Shown piece after piece: positions 11,631 through 15,200 of a stretch of DNA of 15,200 nt (positions within the stretch are counted from its first letter, which is position 1; each line of letters opens with the position of its first letter). Location of the stretch: positions 1 through 15,200 of the forward strand of contig JAEUHU010000171.1 in the NCBI GenBank assembly GCA_016793305.1, given 5' to 3'. A program made the position numbers and the translations under genes. Source of the DNA: Planctomycetota bacterium (GTDB lineage: Bacteria; Planctomycetota; UBA1135; UBA2386). Below the pieces are notes generated by a model. The model had not been told where the DNA came from and did no database searches. It saw only the letters and a list, made by a program, of their open reading frames with translations.

Positions 11631-14600
11631 TCAAGGAAGCCGATCGAACCATTGCATGGAGCGTTCCGGACCGGGCACCAGCACGCCGGCTCCGCAAGGC
11701 TGCGGTCGCGCACGCTTCACCGCATCGAGCCGATAGAGCGTCGCCCCAGTGGCCAGATCGAGCACGTCGACGCCGCCGTCGCGTAGCGGGGCGAGCAGTC
11801 GTTCTCCGCAGGTCATGGCGCCGACGGTCCACTCCCCCTCGGCCAGGCGGAACTCGCGCAGCGTCTCACCCGTGGTGGCGTCCAGGCAGTGTTGCTGGTT
11901 GCGCGCGCTGACGACCAGCGAACGATCCCCGAAGGCCCGCACACCGAGCAGTTCCTGCCCGAGCGTGCGTCGCCAGCGGCGCTCGCCGTTCGACAGATCC
12001 AAGGCTTGGGCTGTGCCGTTCTCTTCGAGCAGGACCACGGAACCGCGCGCCAACGTGGCGGGTGCCGGGGCCAGGCCTGCCACCTGTCGGGTCCACAGTG
12101 GCTCGAGCGCGGGGAGGGTGTAGGCGAACACGTTGCCCCGTTCCGTGACCACGACGACCGTGCTGCCCTGAACCAGCAGGTTCGTGTGCACCGCTTCGGC
12201 CAGCTCACGGCGTCGCACCTCGCGCGTCCCGAGCTCGACGACGCACAGCTCGCGGGTCGTGGTGGCCAGCAACAGCGAGCCGCCGATCAGCTCCGGGCTG
12301 GCTTCGGTCGGCAGCTTCGGGATGGTCCACGACAGTTCGCCACTCGCGAGCGACAAGCCGCGCAGGTCCCCGTCGAGTGACGCCACGATCACCGTGTCGC
12401 CCGCGACGATCGGTTGCGTGAGCAGGCCGGACAGGTCGCCGCTGCGGAACGTCCAGGCTGTTTCGCCCGTGGTGAGGTCGAGCTTCGTGACGGCGCCGCC
12501 CCGATCGACGAGCAATGCGTGATCGCCGATGCGGGTCGCTGGGACCTCCACTTCGGCGCCGTACTTCCACGTACGCGTCGGCTGCAGCAGCAGATGCCCG
12601 GTCCAGGCACCGACCTCGTCGCCGCGCACGACCGTGGTCGCGGGACGGAAGCCCGGGAAGCGCAGCTCGATCCGGGTCTCGTCGGCCGGGTTGCGCGCCA
12701 CCAGGAGCGGCGTCGTGCCGAGGTCCTTCCCGTTGCAGCTCACGGTCGCGCCCCGCGGGAAACTCTCGACGCGCAGGGGCAGTTGCACCAGGCGGTCGAA
12801 CGGGATCTCCGGGAACGAGGTGCGCAGCGCTCGCAGCTGCTGCTGGGCCGTGGCGAAGTCGCCGGCCGTGGTGGCAGCCTTCACCGCGTCGAGCAGCTTC
12901 ACGATCGTCGCGTTGCGGGCGACCTGGTCGCGGAAGTGGCCGCGCAGATCGTTGTCGCCAGCCGGTTGCTTCTCCAGTTCGCGATACAGGGCCAGCGCCG
13001 CGACGAAGTCGTAGGCCGCCTCGCGCTCCACCGCCGCCTTGAACATCGGGTCGAGCCGCCGCTGCTGCTCGTTGCGCTGCAGGGCGTCCGTGTAGGCCTG
13101 GGAAATGCGTTGGGCATCGGCGAACACCGACGTCGCCGAGGCCACCAGCGCCTGCACACGGGCCGCGCGCTCACGGCTCACGAACTCCGGCAGCGAGCCG
13201 TCCGTCACCATGGTGCGCAGCTCCTGGAACGTGCGCATCTGGGCAGGCGAGCAGAAGCCCTGCAGGTCGGAGAGGTTGGTCAGCAGCGCTTTGCGATCGA
13301 ACAGCGTGTCCGGTGGCGGCGGCAGCCGGTTCGGCAGGCTCTTGCCGATCGCCTCGAGTTCGCCGAGCACCACGTCGAGTCGGCTGGCGACGACCTCGAC
13401 GACCTCGGCGCGCACCACGTCGTCGAGCCAGAGCTGGTGGTAGGCCTGCAGCGCTGCCTGCAGGTTTCCCTGGCTGAGCTGTTGGGCGGCCTGCGTGAGT
13501 TGTTCGTTGACGCGGGCCCTGTGCAGGCGCTGGAGACGACCTTGTTCGGTCGCCTCGGCGAAGGCGATGCGACTGCGCAGGTCGTCGATGGTCTCGTGGT
13601 CGCCGAGACGATCGCGGATGCTGGCCAAGCGCTGCCGTGCCGCGGTGCGATCGCCAGCGGCCAGCAGTTCGGTGATCTCGCGGTCGGCTTCGGCGAGCCC
13701 CTGGTTCAGCTGTTGCTGTTGCCAGAACACGAACCCCATGGCGCCGAGCATGGTCACCGCGGCGACCGTCGCGACCAGGCGGACGATCCGTCCGAGTCGC
13801 GTCTGGCGACGCAGGTGCAGCAGCTTCGCGACGTCCTTGCGCGAACGGTCGAGACGCAGCAGCGCCTCGTAGGCCTCGAGGGCGTGCTTCTTCTCGCCGA
13901 GCGCGTCGTAGGCCTGACCGAGCTCGAACAGCGCGTCGGCGGCGCCGACCGGGTCGCGTGCCTTCTGCCGCGCCCGCGACTCGCGCATCAGGATCTGCGG
14001 GCGCAGCGAGCCCGTGGCTCGGGCGTCCGCGCAGATCTCGAGCGCGGTCGGCACGAGGTCCGCGTCGATCAGCGCATCGAGCAGCTCGATCGTGCACTTC
14101 TCCAGTTCCGGCGAGTCACCCGGTTCATGGGCCAGCAGCACCGTGCGCAGGAAGCTCAGCGTGCCGGGGTCGTACGGGCTCAGGTCGCGGGCACGACGGG
14201 CGAGCTGGAGCGCGGACTCCGGCTCGCTCTGGCGCTGGGCCGCCTCGAGCAACAGGTGCCCGGCCATGCGCCGTTCGCCGGCCGCCTCCAGGGCCGAGGC
14301 CATGCTGGCGAGCACCTCGACCGAGCGGTCGCCCGGCCGGTCGCGCAGTGTCTGCAGGATCAGGATCGCGCGCTTGCCGTGGCCTGCCTCGGCGGTCTGG
14401 GCGGCCGCGGCGACCATCGCCTCGTCGTCGACGTTGGCGAGCAGCCCGCCCTTCACCAGGTCGCGGGCCGCGCGCGCGACCTCGAACAGGCCGAGCGTCG
14501 TGTGGTCGGCCAGCTCGCGGTAGGTCGTGCGTCCGTCGGCGCCGTTCAGCAGCTCCAGGTAGGCTTCGTCGAGTTCGCTCTCGTCGCTCGGGTCGGCGAC

Positions 14601-15140
14601 GCGCGTCGGGATCTCGTCGAGGTTGCCGACCGCCTCGAGGATGCTCTGCCATTCGTCGGAGCGGCGCGCCACCTCGAGCAGCAGGCTGTTGGTCTCGAAC
14701 TCGGGGCAGGCTTCGAATGCGGCACGCTGGGCGTCGTCGACCAGCGGCCCCTTGAAGAACTCGAATTGGCCGTGCCGCCAGGTGAACAGCGCGAACAGGT
14801 CCTCGCCGACCTGGATCCCGACGATGCCGTCGATCTGGTCCTGCGTCAGCAGGCCGGCCTGGATCAGCATCACGCCGATCGGCTTCTTCTCCTTGCGCTG
14901 CGCGATCAGCGTCTGGCGGAGCTGGTCGGCGGTCAGCAGGCCCGCCTGCACCAGGCGCTGGCCGAGTCGCCGCGTCGCCAGGCGCGGCGGCACCTGGATC
15001 CGCACATAGCCGTCGTGGCAGAAGATCTGGCGCTCTTCGAGGGGGTTGCGGACCCGCAGCACGCCCTCCATCTTGGCCATCGCCAGCGTCTGGAAGATGT
15101 CGGCGAGGTTGATCTGCTCGAGATCACCGCGCATCGTCAC
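11631..15140 (-). CDS. Large membrane-spanning protein: DUF4388, MshEN-like, TPR-like, transmembrane, PEGA, PQQ-like beta-propeller
   Basis: The protein has 1169 residues. Residues 1-160 carry DUF4388 (GDLEQINLADIFQTLAMAKM; later WRHGQFEFFKGPL), known from PatA-like regulators. Within it, two copies of an MshEN/GspE-type motif (LGQRLVQAGLLTADQL and IGVMLIQAGLLTQDQI, about 59-102) may bind a nucleotide; this is inference. Residues about 255-440 are TPR-like helices (ALFELGQAYDALGEKKHAL). One membrane helix lies at about 452-472. A long helical, coiled-coil-like region follows, then a PEGA-like domain at about 788-857 (SFPRGATVSCNGKDLGTTPL), and beta-propeller blades with PQQ-repeat text (LDLTTGETAWTFRSGDLSG) to the end. 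The layout predicts a cytoplasmic N-half and extracytoplasmic C-half. GTG 15140 was chosen because GAGGGG lies 6 nt upstream; ATG 15134 is an alternative, and the frame stays open to the window edge, so a longer N-terminus is possible. Confidence 0.85.
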   Translation of the reverse strand: MTMRGDLEQINLADIFQTLAMAKMEGVLRVRNPLEERQIFCHDGYVRIQVPPRLATRRLGQRLVQAGLLTADQLRQTLIAQRKEKKPIGVMLIQAGLLTQDQIDGIVGIQVGEDLFALFTWRHGQFEFFKGPLVDDAQRAAFEACPEFETNSLLLEVARRSDEWQSILEAVGNLDEIPTRVADPSDESELDEAYLELLNGADGRTTYRELADHTTLGLFEVARAARDLVKGGLLANVDDEAMVAAAAQTAEAGHGKRAILILQTLRDRPGDRSVEVLASMASALEAAGERRMAGHLLLEAAQRQSEPESALQLARRARDLSPYDPGTLSFLRTVLLAHEPGDSPELEKCTIELLDALIDADLVPTALEICADARATGSLRPQILMRESRARQKARDPVGAADALFELGQAYDALGEKKHALEAYEALLRLDRSRKDVAKLLHLRRQTRLGRIVRLVATVAAVTMLGAMGFVFWQQQQLNQGLAEADREITELLAAGDRTAARQRLASIRDRLGDHETIDDLRSRIAFAEATEQGRLQRLHRARVNEQLTQAAQQLSQGNLQAALQAYHQLWLDDVVRAEVVEVVASRLDVVLGELEAIGKSLPNRLPPPPDTLFDRKALLTNLSDLQGFCSPAQMRTFQELRTMVTDGSLPEFVSRERAARVQALVASATSVFADAQRISQAYTDALQRNEQQRRLDPMFKAAVEREAAYDFVAALALYRELEKQPAGDNDLRGHFRDQVARNATIVKLLDAVKAATTAGDFATAQQQLRALRTSFPEIPFDRLVQLPLRVESFPRGATVSCNGKDLGTTPLLVARNPADETRIELRFPGFRPATTVVRGDEVGAWTGHLLLQPTRTWKYGAEVEVPATRIGDHALLVDRGGAVTKLDLTTGETAWTFRSGDLSGLLTQPIVAGDTVIVASLDGDLRGLSLASGELSWTIPKLPTEASPELIGGSLLLATTTRELCVVELGTREVRRRELAEAVHTNLLVQGSTVVVVTERGNVFAYTLPALEPLWTRQVAGLAPAPATLARGSVVLLEENGTAQALDLSNGERRWRRTLGQELLGVRAFGDRSLVVSARNQQHCLDATTGETLREFRLAEGEWTVGAMTCGERLLAPLRDGGVDVLDLATGATLYRLDAVKRARPQPCGAGVLVPGPERSMQWFDRLP

Positions 15141-15146
15141 GGTCTG

Positions 15147-15152
15147 CCCCTC
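15147..15152 (-). promoter_or_regulatory. Shine-Dalgarno-like site for the large DUF4388 gene
   Basis: On the minus strand GAGGGG lies 6 nt before GTG 15140 and 12 nt before ATG 15134. The spacing favours the GTG. Unlike the + strand genes with a close -10 box, this gene appears to use a normal ribosome binding site. Confidence 0.45.
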
Positions 15153-15200
15153 GGCGCCGACGGGCGCTGGCGCGCTGGTGGTCGGTTCCCCCTCGCCGGC

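Noticed and set aside
11258..11713. In-frame N-terminal extension of the PEP-CTERM protein
   Set aside because: It would place 152 unstructured Arg/Cys-rich residues before a clear signal peptide and would overlap the end of the large upstream gene.
11211..11786. + strand open frame across the gap upstream of the PEP-CTERM gene
   Set aside because: It overlaps the starts or ends of two well-supported minus-strand genes, is Arg-rich and has no recognisable domain.
1..15200. CRISPR array, insertion sequence, phage or defence island
   Set aside because: No regularly spaced direct repeats, terminal inverted repeats with transposase, integrase or toxin-antitoxin-like pair could be found; the genes are ordinary chromosomal types.

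Overview
The window is very GC-rich, densely coded bacterial DNA. It carries ten complete or near-complete protein genes, the tail of one more at the left edge, and one tRNA gene. Three traits suggest a Planctomycetota-like or similar environmental lineage: a PEP-CTERM protein, an exosortase-type acyl-CoA ligase, and a membrane-spanning DUF4388/PEGA/beta-propeller protein. This assignment is an inference; no rRNA or other clear phylogenetic marker is present. I see no insertion sequence, phage gene, CRISPR array or defence system, and base composition looks even throughout.

Left part (1-1683): the C-terminal end of a parvulin-type peptidyl-prolyl isomerase is followed by scpB, the winged-helix subunit of the SMC-ScpAB chromosome condensation complex, which has a long disordered N-terminus. 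Then come a tRNA-Glu(UUC) with a recognisable promoter and two very strong hairpins.

Middle part (1684-5494), all on the + strand: an AMP-forming acyl-CoA ligase of the exosortase-associated type overlaps a NUDIX hydrolase. Two unrecognised membrane proteins follow, one single-pass with a long extracytoplasmic part and one with four membrane helices.

Transporter part (5491-9763): an NhaC-type Na+/H+ antiporter (-) with an unusual extracytoplasmic insertion meets the four-helix protein gene at a shared CTAG double stop. On its other side it is divergent from an APC-superfamily amino-acid permease (+). A small coiled-coil membrane protein gene follows the permease 12 bp downstream.

Right part (9798-15200), all on the - strand and read from right to left: a 1169-residue protein spans the membrane, with DUF4388, MshEN-like and TPR-like regions before the membrane helix and PEGA and PQQ-like beta-propeller regions after it. 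Next is a gap of about 370 bp, then a short PEP-CTERM protein that also has a lipobox-like Cys, and finally an RluA-family pseudouridine synthase.

The main regional signal beyond the genes is a TAnnnT-type -10 hexamer (once GACAAT) lying only 6-9 nt upstream of the start codon of five + strand genes, with no Shine-Dalgarno sequence. This suggests leaderless or nearly leaderless transcription as a common mode here. The genes do not form one obvious pathway. The most coherent theme is protein sorting to the envelope (exosortase-type ligase plus PEP-CTERM protein), but no exosortase gene lies in the window.
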